DNA from: Archaeoglobus sp.
Lineage (GTDB): Archaea > Halobacteriota > Archaeoglobi > Archaeoglobales > Archaeoglobaceae
DNA length: 64,000 nt
Direction: 5' to 3'
Assembly: GCF_017656475.1 (NCBI RefSeq)
Contig: NZ_JACDNT010000003.1
Span: 1 to 64,000 of the forward strand
Shown here: positions 50,356-58,554 of the stretch, piece after piece
Layout of the letters: every line of letters starts with the position of its first letter
Position numbering within the stretch: position 1 is the stretch's first letter
Notes under the pieces: generated by a model
The model's database searches: none
What the model was told of the DNA's origin: nothing
The model's input: the letters and a program-made list of their open reading frames with translations, nothing else
Made by a program: the position numbers and the translations under genes

Positions 50356-51495
50356 CTAATCCCCAAGCAGACACCTCGCTATTCTGCTGCTGTATAGACA
50401 TTCGCTGCACGACGGCTGGTTTGCATAACAATCAACATTTGTCTCAGCATACCAGCAACCCTCGACGTAAGGACAGTCGGCACACCATGGAAAGTTCTCC
50501 ATGTCCTCTCTGAGCTTCTCGAACTTGCTCATTTTTTCAATTACATCATCAACATCCTCTCTCAGAACATTGCCGACGGTGTACTCCTCAATTTTCTTGT
50601 AATGCTCGTTAACATACTCGTTGTGAGTGTATGCGAAGGTCATACAGCTTGAAATTGACCCGTCAACTCTCAGAAAAGCAGAATTTTTGTAAGGACACTC
50701 TCTTGCTTTTGAATCCCCGAAAAATGAGGGCTCAATAAGCTCTACACCATACTCCCTTGCCGTTTCTCTCAGCCTCTCGAAAACATCTTCCGCCCTGAAA
50801 GCCGTCTCGATTCTGTCCTTCCTCCCAAATATTGAGAGAAGGTTGATGGAGTAGCCTTTCGAATAAATATCCTTCAGCAAGTGCTTGTACCTTCTGAGAG
50901 ACTCACCCCCACCTCTTGAGCAGTCCCTGATAGCCTCAACAAGAATGCTCTCGTCCAGTCCGAGTACTTCTTCAACCGTTATCCTGCTGCCCTCGAAGTA
51001 AACACCCTGCTCGTAAATTGCGGGATTTGATGCAACAACGTTCGTTGCGAGCATCCCTGCACCAAATTCGGCTATTCTTTCGAAGAACTGTGGAAGGAGT
51101 TCGAGGTTCTGCCTTGTTACAACAACCTCCGCAATCGCCCTCTCACCCAGCTTTTTAAGCAGTCCAATAGCTCTATCAACCTCAAGCCCCTTCCTGAACT
51201 TGTCGTTAACGTCGATCGACACTCCTACTTTATCCACCACATCGAGAATTTCCGAGTCGAGCATCCCGTTGGTGCTGATTATAATCTTCCCGTTAAAACC
51301 CTCAATTTTCCTGAAAAATTCGGGATACAGTAGCGGTTCTCCATAGCCATAGATAACGTACTCCTTGGCCACACCCTCTACCTTTTCAAGTACTTCAAGA
51401 GGCAGATCTCCCGGAGTAACATTTTTTCGGTGACAGTACTCGCAATCGAGTGTGCAGAAAGTTGTTGGTTCAATTTGAAGCTTCTTTAGTCTCAT
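50356..51495 (-). CDS. Radical SAM protein with SPASM-like Cys-rich C-terminus
   Basis: A 379-aa radical SAM enzyme. The cluster motif is CTLDCEYC (CxxxCxxC), followed by YGYGEPLLYPEFF and IIISTNGML. The C-terminus has about ten Cys (SCMTF, WCADCPYVEGC, NVDCYANQPSCSECLY), as in SPASM proteins carrying auxiliary Fe-S clusters. With the MoaD-like gene overlapping by 4 nt, the best guess is the tungsten-oxidoreductase maturase family often found with aldehyde:ferredoxin oxidoreductases, though no such oxidoreductase is in the window. A peptide-modifying role is the alternative. Confidence 0.78.
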   Translation of the reverse strand: MRLKKLQIEPTTFCTLDCEYCHRKNVTPGDLPLEVLEKVEGVAKEYVIYGYGEPLLYPEFFRKIEGFNGKIIISTNGMLDSEILDVVDKVGVSIDVNDKFRKGLEVDRAIGLLKKLGERAIAEVVVTRQNLELLPQFFERIAEFGAGMLATNVVASNPAIYEQGVYFEGSRITVEEVLGLDESILVEAIRDCSRGGGESLRRYKHLLKDIYSKGYSINLLSIFGRKDRIETAFRAEDVFERLRETAREYGVELIEPSFFGDSKARECPYKNSAFLRVDGSISSCMTFAYTHNEYVNEHYKKIEEYTVGNVLREDVDDVIEKMSKFEKLREDMENFPWCADCPYVEGCWYAETNVDCYANQPSCSECLYSSRIARCLLGD

Positions 51496-51761
51496 CCTCC
51501 AGCCACCGGTGGAAAGACAGCTATTCTGGCATTTTCACTCAATTTCCCAATCATCTCGTCCTTTATGTTCCTTCCGTTGACGGTTATTATCCTGTCATTT
51601 CTGAAATTCCCGTTTTCGTCGAAAATTTCTCTCAAAAAATCTTCTCCAAGTTTTTTTGAAGCAGCAATAAAAGCTCCCTTTAAAGTGCCATCGCACTCAA
51701 CTTCGATGGATTTTCCGTACTTTTCTCTCAGGGTTGCGTAAAATTCAATCTTTACTTTCAC
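51492..51761 (-). CDS. MoaD/ThiS family sulfur-carrier protein
   Basis: An 89-aa beta-grasp protein ending in the diagnostic ...VAGG di-glycine tail, preceded by ARIAVFPPVAGG. FYATLREKYGKSIEVE matches MoaD starts. The C-terminal Gly would be adenylated and thiocarboxylated to deliver sulfur to molybdopterin or tungstopterin. It overlaps the radical SAM gene by 4 nt, suggesting the two act on one cofactor or target. Confidence 0.87.
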   Translation of the reverse strand: MKVKIEFYATLREKYGKSIEVECDGTLKGAFIAASKKLGEDFLREIFDENGNFRNDRIITVNGRNIKDEMIGKLSENARIAVFPPVAGG

Positions 51762-51812
51762 AAAGAAGGTTAGTTTTTCAGGATAAAAACCTTCTTTCGA
51801 AACGATTGATCG

Positions 51813-51823
51813 AGTATAAAAAC
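51813..51823 (+). promoter_or_regulatory. TATA-like element of ribK
   Basis: AGTATAAAAAC is about 22 nt before the ATG at 51840 and 40 nt before the alternative ATG at 51858. A second AT-rich run (CCTTTAAA) lies closer and would fit the later start. Confidence 0.4.
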
Positions 51824-51839
51824 CTTTAAATTTTCTGAG

Positions 51840-52505
51840 ATGCTTCTCACATATGAGATGCTTGAAGTCCTCAAATCCTTGGCAATGATGAACGCAACAA
51901 GGAAAGTTGTGAAGATAAGCTCAAAGGAACTTGCCGAGCGTATTGGTCAAAGTCTTCAGACCGCGGCAAGAAAGCTGAAAGAGCTTGAGGATGAAGGACT
52001 GATAGACCGCACACTCACGAAAGATGGACAGTTCGTCGTTATAACGGAGAAGGGAAAGCAACTCCTTTACAAGGAGTACATGGACTACAAGAAAATTTTC
52101 GAGGACGAGGGAACGATTAAGATAAAGGGAGAGGTTTTCAGCGGAGTTGGAGAGGGGAGATACTACGTTTCACTCGACGGATACAGAAAGCAGTTCAAGG
52201 AAAAGCTGGGTTTCGAACCCTATCCCGGCACACTCAACCTCAGAATTCCGAAGGAGCAGATGTACTTCAGGAGAAGGCTTGATGAGGAGAGAGGGATTCT
52301 GATTGACGGATTCTCGACAGAGGACAGAACCTTTGGAGAGGTTAAAGCCTTCAAGTGCAGGATTAACGGTATTGAGGGTGCTATAGTAATTCCGAAAAGG
52401 ACACACTACCCGTCGGAAATCTTTGAGGTAATTTCTCCCGTAAAGCTTAGAGATAAGCTCGGATTGAAGGACGGGGACTTCGTGGAGGTGGAGGTGATTT
52501 TATGA
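51840..52505 (+). CDS. ribK: CTP-dependent riboflavin kinase with N-terminal HTH
   Basis: A 221-aa protein. Residues ~1-85 are a winged helix (SSKELAERIGQSLQTAARKLKELEDEGLIDR). Residues ~90-221 are the archaeal CTP-dependent riboflavin kinase domain with KIKGEVFSGVGEGRYYVSL, FEPYPGTLNLRI and the ending SPVKLRDKLGLKDGDFVEVEV. It makes FMN from riboflavin. The fused DNA-binding domain points to control of riboflavin genes by the enzyme itself. It overlaps ribB by ATGA. Confidence 0.93.
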   Translation: MLLTYEMLEVLKSLAMMNATRKVVKISSKELAERIGQSLQTAARKLKELEDEGLIDRTLTKDGQFVVITEKGKQLLYKEYMDYKKIFEDEGTIKIKGEVFSGVGEGRYYVSLDGYRKQFKEKLGFEPYPGTLNLRIPKEQMYFRRRLDEERGILIDGFSTEDRTFGEVKAFKCRINGIEGAIVIPKRTHYPSEIFEVISPVKLRDKLGLKDGDFVEVEVIL

Positions 52506-53218
52506 TACTCGACTTTGAGGAATCGTTGAGAGCCTTCAGGAAAGGCTCACCCGTGCTGATTTACGACTTCGAGGATAGAGAGGGGGAGACGGACATAGCA
52601 ATCCCTGCGATCCATGTGGGAAAGGAAGAGGTTGCAATGATGAGGATTGATGGAGGGGGGTTGATTTGCGTCGCGATACACCCGGTTGCAGCAGAGAAGC
52701 TCGGATTGCCGTTCATGCATGACGTTCTAAGGGTTGCGAGTGAGGAACTGCCGGAAATAAAGAAAGTTGCCGATGCGGATGACATAAAATACGACTCAAG
52801 AAGCTCCTTTTCCCTCTGGGTGAACCACAGAGACACTTTTACGGGGATAACTGACATCGACAGGGCTTTGACGATAAGGAGAATCGGGGAGGTTGTTGAC
52901 GAAGTAATGATGGGCAAAAAAGTCGATTTTGGCAGCGAGTTCAGGAGTCCGGGGCACGTTGCTCTGCTTAGGGCTGCAGATAAGTTAACCTACGAAAGGG
53001 TTGGACAGACTGAGCTCAGTGTTGCTCTCGCAGAGATGGCGGGAATCGCTCCTGCAGTTGCAATCTGCGAGATGCTTGATGCCGAAACCGGCAGGGCTTT
53101 GACGAAGGAGAAGGCGATGGAGTATGCTGAGGAGAAGGGCATACCGTTCATCGATGGAAGAACGATAGTTGAGCACTACAGAAAGTTCAGGGAAGTGGAG
53201 GTTAGTCTGTTCGTTTAA
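52502..53218 (+). CDS. ribB: 3,4-dihydroxy-2-butanone 4-phosphate synthase
   Basis: A 238-aa monofunctional RibB making the four-carbon riboflavin precursor from ribulose 5-phosphate. The acidic loop YDFEDREGETDIAIPA with its metal-binding Glu, GGGLICVAIH, and FRSPGHVALLRA are present; no GTP cyclohydrolase II domain is attached, as usual in archaea. It forms an operon with ribK, pairing the first and last steps of FMN synthesis. Confidence 0.93.
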   Translation: MILDFEESLRAFRKGSPVLIYDFEDREGETDIAIPAIHVGKEEVAMMRIDGGGLICVAIHPVAAEKLGLPFMHDVLRVASEELPEIKKVADADDIKYDSRSSFSLWVNHRDTFTGITDIDRALTIRRIGEVVDEVMMGKKVDFGSEFRSPGHVALLRAADKLTYERVGQTELSVALAEMAGIAPAVAICEMLDAETGRALTKEKAMEYAEEKGIPFIDGRTIVEHYRKFREVEVSLFV

Positions 53219-53240
53219 TCTTTCGAAGTTTTTCGGGGAT

Positions 53241-53250
53241 ACAATTATAT
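53241..53250 (+). promoter_or_regulatory. TATA element of the DUF166 gene
   Basis: ACAATTATAT is centred about 26 nt before the ATG at 53273. Confidence 0.5.
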
Positions 53251-53272
53251 CCCCTCAAACAATTCTAATTTC

Positions 53273-54115
53273 ATGTTCCAGTCAGACCTCAAACTGATAG
53301 TGTTCCAGCACGGTTTCTTTGGAGAAAGATTTGTGGCAAATCTGATGAACTATCCCAACTCCTGTCCCTCTTACGGTGCATGCGGGATTGATGGCTGCAC
53401 TCAGTGCAAGGAGGGATTATACAACTTCTCCAAGAACATAATCGCCGTTTTTTCCATGCCGGATCCAACGACAATGCCAGACTTCATCGAAAATGCGGAG
53501 GACTTCCTGCCCAAGGCCATTCCAGAAGCCGACATTGCAGTAGCAATCAACCTCCATCCCGACGTTCTTGCGGTGCTGCCTGAGAAGCTGGCTGGGAAAG
53601 TCAAGGCTCTCATAGTGCCTGTTGAGGAGTCGAGATGGTGCTCTCCGGGACTGGCGAAGCAGATCAAGGAGAAGTGTGATGAACTCGGAATTGAGTTCGC
53701 AGCACCCAAACCTTTCTGCAACTTAAGGCCGAATGAGGAGCATCCGGTCATCAACCGGATGATTGAGGAGATGAGAATAGGCTATCCGGAGTTCGAGATC
53801 GAGCTGCTGGAGGATGGCAAGGCATACGTCAGGATTTCAAGATCCCAGCCTTGCGGATGTGCTTACTACATCGGCATAAAGCTGAGGGGGTTTGACTTCA
53901 CTGAGGTGAAAGAGGGGAAGATGAGGGAGCTCTGGAATGTTGTTGCCGAGGCTCATCACAGCTATCCGTGCACAGCGAGCATGGAGAGAGACAACGAGTA
54001 CAATGAAACCCTGCTCCATATTGGCGGCTACATAGCAAGGCATGCGGTTAATAAAGCCCTTGGCTATGAAGGGGACGAGGACATTCCGGAACACATCAAA
54101 CACATCGTTCTGTGA
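53273..54115 (+). CDS. DUF166 family protein
   Basis: A 280-aa protein with FQHGFFGERFVANLMNYPNSCPSYGACGIDGCTQC near the N-terminus, giving a cluster of four Cys, and later WCSPGL, KPFCNL and a CGCAYY motif. These features match the archaeal DUF166 family, sometimes labelled thymidylate-synthase-related without proof. The many conserved Cys suggest a metal or Fe-S site. A leaderless promoter is present. The 3' end overlaps the convergent kinase gene by 20 nt. Confidence 0.78.
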   Translation: MFQSDLKLIVFQHGFFGERFVANLMNYPNSCPSYGACGIDGCTQCKEGLYNFSKNIIAVFSMPDPTTMPDFIENAEDFLPKAIPEADIAVAINLHPDVLAVLPEKLAGKVKALIVPVEESRWCSPGLAKQIKEKCDELGIEFAAPKPFCNLRPNEEHPVINRMIEEMRIGYPEFEIELLEDGKAYVRISRSQPCGCAYYIGIKLRGFDFTEVKEGKMRELWNVVAEAHHSYPCTASMERDNEYNETLLHIGGYIARHAVNKALGYEGDEDIPEHIKHIVL

Positions 54116-55826
54116 ACTTTTTTGGTAGTCTTACGATGAACACAGCACCACTCGGCTCGTTATCCTTAACCCCTATGCTTCCCCCGTAAAGCTCCACAAT
54201 CTTTTTAACGATGAAAAGACCCACTCCGGTACCCCATCCCGAGGAAAAACCTTCTTCGAAAATTTTATCCTTAATTTCGTCTGGGATACCCTTCCCGTTA
54301 TCCTTAACAACGAGAACCCCCCATCCGTTCTCGGCATGCGTTTCCACAACTATTTCAACATCCGATTTTCCCGAATGCTTGACGGCGTTGTTCAGAAGGT
54401 TGAATACGACGGTTTTGATCCCTTCGTTGGCGATGACGTTGACTTCTTCAAGATTCAGTTTAATGTTTGCCTCTTTGAAACTCTCTGCAACCTCTCTCAC
54501 AACCTCAGCGAGGTTAATTTCCTTTCTGACATCTCCGGCAATTTCGAGGTTCTTGGCCTCGTAAATCAACCTTGAAATTCTATCTATCCTTGACATGGCT
54601 GTCTTAAAAAGCCCATCATCCTTTACCTCGATAGCTGCCCTTATAACAGTCAGGTCGTTGAGAATGTCGTGCCTGAGCATTTTGTTTAACAGGGAGAGGT
54701 AATCACTCTTGCGCTCAAGCTCACTCGTAAGCGTGTGGATTTCGGTAGTGTCCATTGCGGTAGAGGCTACGGCGGGTTTACCTTGGTAGTTTATTCTTAC
54801 CAGCCTAACAGTAACCCACCTGACCTCTCCACTTCTTGTTATTATCCTGAAACTAACATCGCTGGATTCCTCTTCTCCAGCCTCTATGTCCCTGTATTTC
54901 TTTAAAACATCCTCTCTGTCTTCGGGATGAATCAGCAAACTCAGGTTTTCCATGCAGGAAAGTTCATCTTCTCTATAACCAGTTACTTTTTCGAATGACT
55001 CGTTTGCATAAACGATTCTCCCATTCTGGACGATGTGAATCGGGGCAAGAGACTTTTCAATCAGAGACCTGTGGAATTCCTCACTCTTCTTAATTTCCGT
55101 TATGTCAATGCCTGTGATTGCCACAGCAGGCTCGTTCTTGTAGGTTATTCTGGTACCTCTTACTCTCACCCAAATATCCTCCCCCGATTTTGAGAAAACT
55201 CTGAAGTCGTGGAATTCAACGTCGCTCTTCCCGGAAATAAGTCTTTGATATTTCTCGGCAATAGTTCCGAGGTCTTCCGGATGAATAAAGAATTCGAACG
55301 GATTTCTGCCAATGATCTCCTCTCTTTTGTAGCCGGAAATTTCTTCGAATGCTTTGTTCACATAAGCAAAAACACCATTCTGGATAATTGCAACAGGCGC
55401 GATGGAATCCTCGATCAGCGACCTGTGGAACTCCTCGCTCTCTCTCAGCTTGCTCTGGAGCACCTTGTTTGCTGTAATGTCTATCCAGTTGCCGACCCCC
55501 ATCAGTTCGTTGCCAATTTTCATGGGTAGTACGTATCCCCAGACCCACCTTCTTTCGTTGTTCTTTGTTAAGTAGCTGATTTCAAGAAAAACGGGTTTTC
55601 CCCCTATGCCTTTCTTGTACGCCTTGGCAACCTTCTCATGATGTTCGGGAACAACGAGTTCGAAAACGTCCATTCCGCAAATCTCCTCTTTTTTGTAGCC
55701 TGTGGTCATCTCCACAACCTTGTTCACATACTTTATTCTCAAATTTTCATCAACTATTATTAACCCCACCAGCGAGTTCTCTACAATCTTGCTGAGAGAC
55801 TCAGGGTCATTCATCAGATTCATCAT
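54096..55826 (-). CDS. Sensor histidine kinase with three PAS domains, cytosolic
   Basis: About 576 aa. Three PAS repeats (residues ~8-120, ~125-245 and ~250-375) each have the xLxxVxNGxxxYxNxxFExxxGYxxEE pattern; repeats 2 and 3 share the linker EEFHRSLIEDSIAPVAII / EEFHRSLIEKSLAPIHIV. Then follow the H-box LNKMLRHDILNDLTV and the HATPase N-box FNLLNNAVKHSG, G1 VKDNGKGIPDEI and G2 GWGTGVGLFIVKK. No membrane helix or receiver. A TATA element at 55851-55860 indicates the start ATG 55826, not the track's 55847. Confidence 0.88.
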   Translation of the reverse strand: MMNLMNDPESLSKIVENSLVGLIIVDENLRIKYVNKVVEMTTGYKKEEICGMDVFELVVPEHHEKVAKAYKKGIGGKPVFLEISYLTKNNERRWVWGYVLPMKIGNELMGVGNWIDITANKVLQSKLRESEEFHRSLIEDSIAPVAIIQNGVFAYVNKAFEEISGYKREEIIGRNPFEFFIHPEDLGTIAEKYQRLISGKSDVEFHDFRVFSKSGEDIWVRVRGTRITYKNEPAVAITGIDITEIKKSEEFHRSLIEKSLAPIHIVQNGRIVYANESFEKVTGYREDELSCMENLSLLIHPEDREDVLKKYRDIEAGEEESSDVSFRIITRSGEVRWVTVRLVRINYQGKPAVASTAMDTTEIHTLTSELERKSDYLSLLNKMLRHDILNDLTVIRAAIEVKDDGLFKTAMSRIDRISRLIYEAKNLEIAGDVRKEINLAEVVREVAESFKEANIKLNLEEVNVIANEGIKTVVFNLLNNAVKHSGKSDVEIVVETHAENGWGVLVVKDNGKGIPDEIKDKIFEEGFSSGWGTGVGLFIVKKIVELYGGSIGVKDNEPSGAVFIVRLPKKFTERCV

Positions 55827-55850
55827 TACAATTACTATTGTCATCAACAG

Positions 55851-55860
55851 TATTTAAATT
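55851..55860 (-). promoter_or_regulatory. TATA element of the three-PAS kinase
   Basis: Reverse-strand AATTTAAATA is centred about 28 nt before the ATG at 55826. Confidence 0.5.
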
Positions 55861-55902
55861 ATTCTATTTGCCTTCCCACTTTCACAAATTTTTTACGTCA
55901 AA

Positions 55903-56643
55903 ATGGTAATTTCAGCCATGCATAACGAGCTGCTATGGTTTGCATTGCTGCTGGCAAGCTTTACAGGAATAATCATAGCATACAGAATTTTTGGCAGGAC
56001 TGGACTCTACGCGTGGACGGCAATGGCGATAGTTCTGGCAAACATTCAGGTCATGAAAACGATAAAGTTCTTCGGTCTGGTTACTGCGATGGGCAACATC
56101 GTTTACGGGACAACCTTCCTCGTTACAGACATATTATGCGAAAATTACGGGAAAAGGGAGGCCAAGAAAGCTGTTGAGGTTGGATTCTTCGTCCTCATAG
56201 TCTTCACCCTACTCATGCAGATCTGCCTAGCTTTCATACCCGACGAAAGCGACACTCTCAGCCCAGCACTAGAGCAGATTTTCGGCATCATGCCGAGAAT
56301 AACGGTGGCAAGCCTTACAGCCTACCTGGTTTCGCAGTTACACGACGTGTGGGCGTTTGACTTCTGGAAAAGGAGGACGAAGGGCAGATTTCTGTGGCTC
56401 AGGAACAACGCTTCAACAATGGTCTCACAGCTCATCGACAACGCAGTCTTTACATGGATTGCCTTCGTCGGCTTCGGCGTATTCTGGGAGCAGGTGTTTC
56501 CGTGGGAGCTTATAGCTGAGATTTTCGTAACTTCCTACATAATGAAGTTCATAGTCGCAGCTCTCGATACGCCATTCGTTTACCTCGCAAAAATGATTAA
56601 GAGCGATGCTGACAGGGCAGAGGTTGTATTAAAGACCCATTGA
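55903..56643 (+). CDS. YhhQ/VUT-family transporter (queuosine/archaeosine precursor type)
   Basis: A 246-aa membrane protein with ~6 helices. Signature segments are ANIQVMKTIKFFG near the first helices, YGTTFLVTDILCENYGKREAKKAVEVGF, SQLHDVWAFDFWKRRTKGRFLWLRNNASTMVSQLIDNAVFTWIAF and the C-terminal YIMKFIVAALDTPFVYL. The family imports 7-deazaguanine precursors such as preQ0 or preQ1, which archaea use for archaeosine in tRNA. The start may be ATG 55918 instead of 55903. Convergent overlap of 15 nt with marC. Confidence 0.9.
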   Translation: MVISAMHNELLWFALLLASFTGIIIAYRIFGRTGLYAWTAMAIVLANIQVMKTIKFFGLVTAMGNIVYGTTFLVTDILCENYGKREAKKAVEVGFFVLIVFTLLMQICLAFIPDESDTLSPALEQIFGIMPRITVASLTAYLVSQLHDVWAFDFWKRRTKGRFLWLRNNASTMVSQLIDNAVFTWIAFVGFGVFWEQVFPWELIAEIFVTSYIMKFIVAALDTPFVYLAKMIKSDADRAEVVLKTH

Positions 56644-57270
56644 AACCAATTTTTCTGCAAGTCCGTCAAAGACGAACTCAACGGCAATCGCAGCCAGGAA
56701 TATGGCGAGTATTCTTGCTGCAATATCCGCACCGCTCCTGCCGAGCAGCCTGATGATAGGGGCGCTGTAAATGTGGCTCAGCCTGACGATTAGGTAAACC
56801 AGAGCGGCGCTGAGCACCACAAGCAGCTTCATGATCACGTCTCCTGCCTGCGAGTAAAGCACGATTCCTGCCGTAATCGCTCCAGGACCTGTGTAAAGGG
56901 GTAGAGCGAGAGGAAACACGGCTATTGAGTCAACGTCTATGCTTTCCTCGGCTCTTCTTCTGTAAGCCTCTCTCCTCGTTCCACCGAGGAGAATGTCAAC
57001 AGAGGAGATGAAGAGGAGTATTCCACCTGCAATCTTTAAACTGCTAATCGAAACGCCGAAGTAGTCGAGAACTTTCCCGCCCGTCACCATGGTGATGAAG
57101 AGAATCAGGAAAGCGATGATTGTGGCCCTTTTCGATATCTTCTCTCTATATTCATCGCTGAACCTCTCCGTTAAGGCTATGAAAATCGGCAGATTTCCTG
57201 GGGGGTCGATTATTATGAACAGCGTCGTGAAGCTTGCCAGAAAGAAGCTGAGGTAAGCAGCGACATCCAT
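56629..57270 (-). CDS. marC: MarC family integral membrane protein
   Basis: A 213-aa protein with six predicted helices: FTTLFIIIDPPGNLPIFIALTERF at the first pair, AGGILLFISSVDILLGG in the middle, and FPLALPLYTGPGAITAGIVLYSQAGD, all typical of MarC. The family was once thought to give multidrug resistance but has no firm function. It lies 2 nt after the MetE-like gene and is probably co-transcribed with it. Confidence 0.88.
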   Translation of the reverse strand: MDVAAYLSFFLASFTTLFIIIDPPGNLPIFIALTERFSDEYREKISKRATIIAFLILFITMVTGGKVLDYFGVSISSLKIAGGILLFISSVDILLGGTRREAYRRRAEESIDVDSIAVFPLALPLYTGPGAITAGIVLYSQAGDVIMKLLVVLSAALVYLIVRLSHIYSAPIIRLLGRSGADIAARILAIFLAAIAVEFVFDGLAEKLVSMGL

Positions 57271-57272
57271 AT

Positions 57273-58208
57273 TCAGCCCTCATCCACTGCTCTTCTCACA
57301 TTTTCCAGCAGCTGGACAGCAAGTTCCTGAGATGGGAAGGAGAACAGCCCACAATCAGGACCAATGTAAGCAAGCAGTTCTCCAAAGCGTTCTTTGGCCA
57401 TTTTTATTCTCTCTGCAATTTTTTCCACAGGCTCAATCTCCTGAATTGCGAAGGAGATTAGTTCCTCATCCCCCCAGGCGTTAACCCCGTGCATGGTGTT
57501 GAACTCTGCGATTATCCCGTCTATGTCGCTCCTTGCAACACCAATTCTCAGCTTTTTTTCAGCAGAAGCTACCACCTCAGCGTCGATGAAGTCCATGTTC
57601 TCAGGCTTCTTTGCACACTCAATGCCTATGACGTCAATGGAAGTCTCCAGGATTTTTTCGTAGTAGAGGGGTTCGTGCAGGTGAATCTGAACGTCCTGGG
57701 GAATACTGTATTCCAGAGCTTTCTGGAGGAGTTCTTCATCCGGCTGGAGGTCAGGAGCTAATCCAAGGCTCGGCTCGTCAATGCTTATGCAGACAACGTT
57801 CTCATACTTGGCCGCGTTCTCAACGAAACGCCTTACAGATTCTGCGAGGTTCAGCAGAACGTCCTCGTAAATCACACCTCCGAACTCCTTGTAGTACAGC
57901 TCGAACGGGCCTGTGATGCAGACTCTCACTGACTCAGCTTTAATTTTCTCCACGTATTCAAGCTCTGGTATCACAGCCTTATTTTTAGAAATCAGGTAGG
58001 GCTCCTCCTGGAAGGCCTTTATTGGCTCAATGAACATTTTTATCATGTCCCTGAACTGAGGGTAGGTGGGAGCGTCGAGAAACTTTGCCTTCATCAGGAA
58101 TGCCCTCTGAACCATTTCCTCGTATTCCTTTGTGCCGAGATTCCGCTCAACCCAGTCCCTTTTGATTCCCTTCGGAAGCGGGAAACTGCCGATATCGTCA
58201 ACCTTCAT
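57273..58208 (-). CDS. Core MetE-like methionine synthase (cobalamin-independent family)
   Basis: A 311-aa protein matching the C-terminal catalytic barrel of MetE without its N-terminal half. It starts with the family's DDIGSFPLP, and the zinc ligands are visible as His in QIHLHEPLY, Cys in GIECAKK and a late Cys in GPDCGLFSFP. Such short archaeal versions use a corrinoid protein or another methyl donor rather than folylpolyglutamate; which donor applies here is unknown. The gene is followed two bases later by marC and preceded two bases earlier by a small helical gene. Confidence 0.85.
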   Translation of the reverse strand: MKVDDIGSFPLPKGIKRDWVERNLGTKEYEEMVQRAFLMKAKFLDAPTYPQFRDMIKMFIEPIKAFQEEPYLISKNKAVIPELEYVEKIKAESVRVCITGPFELYYKEFGGVIYEDVLLNLAESVRRFVENAAKYENVVCISIDEPSLGLAPDLQPDEELLQKALEYSIPQDVQIHLHEPLYYEKILETSIDVIGIECAKKPENMDFIDAEVVASAEKKLRIGVARSDIDGIIAEFNTMHGVNAWGDEELISFAIQEIEPVEKIAERIKMAKERFGELLAYIGPDCGLFSFPSQELAVQLLENVRRAVDEG

Positions 58209-58209
58209 A

Positions 58210-58512
58210 TTACTGCTCTAGGATTCCTCCTCTAATGGCGAGCCTCTCAATCTGGTCCCTCAGCTCTTCCAGACTATCCATAAGCTCTCTCCAGCAATCG
58301 TCTTTGCAGTTTGCATAATTTTCTCTCAGCTCTCTCAGCCTTAACTTTATTCTCCTTACCTGATCAGCGTAAATCTCCTCGTTCTCAGTCCCGTAGAATA
58401 TGTTGCTTATTCTCCCTATTGCAGCTCTTAGAAGTCTTATCCTTTCCTCAACATCCCCGCTATAGTCAAAGGTTTCGAGAAGCTCTTCAAGATGTTCTTT
58501 TATTGAAACCAT
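58210..58512 (-). CDS. Small helical protein upstream of the MetE-like gene
   Basis: A 100-aa, highly charged, all-helical protein (IKEHLEELLETFDYSGDVEERIRLLRAAIGRI, then VRRIKLRLRELRENYANCKDDCWRELMDSLEELRDQI), with two Cys in CKDDC. It ends one base before the MetE-like start codon, so the two are probably partners. Similar helical proteins can be metallochaperones or subunit adaptors; nothing more can be said. A TTTTTTAAC element about 24 nt upstream may be its TATA box. Confidence 0.65.
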   Translation of the reverse strand: MVSIKEHLEELLETFDYSGDVEERIRLLRAAIGRISNIFYGTENEEIYADQVRRIKLRLRELRENYANCKDDCWRELMDSLEELRDQIERLAIRGGILEQ

Positions 58513-58554
58513 ATAACAGAGTTACTTTCTTGTTAAAAAATTTTGCAGTTACAT

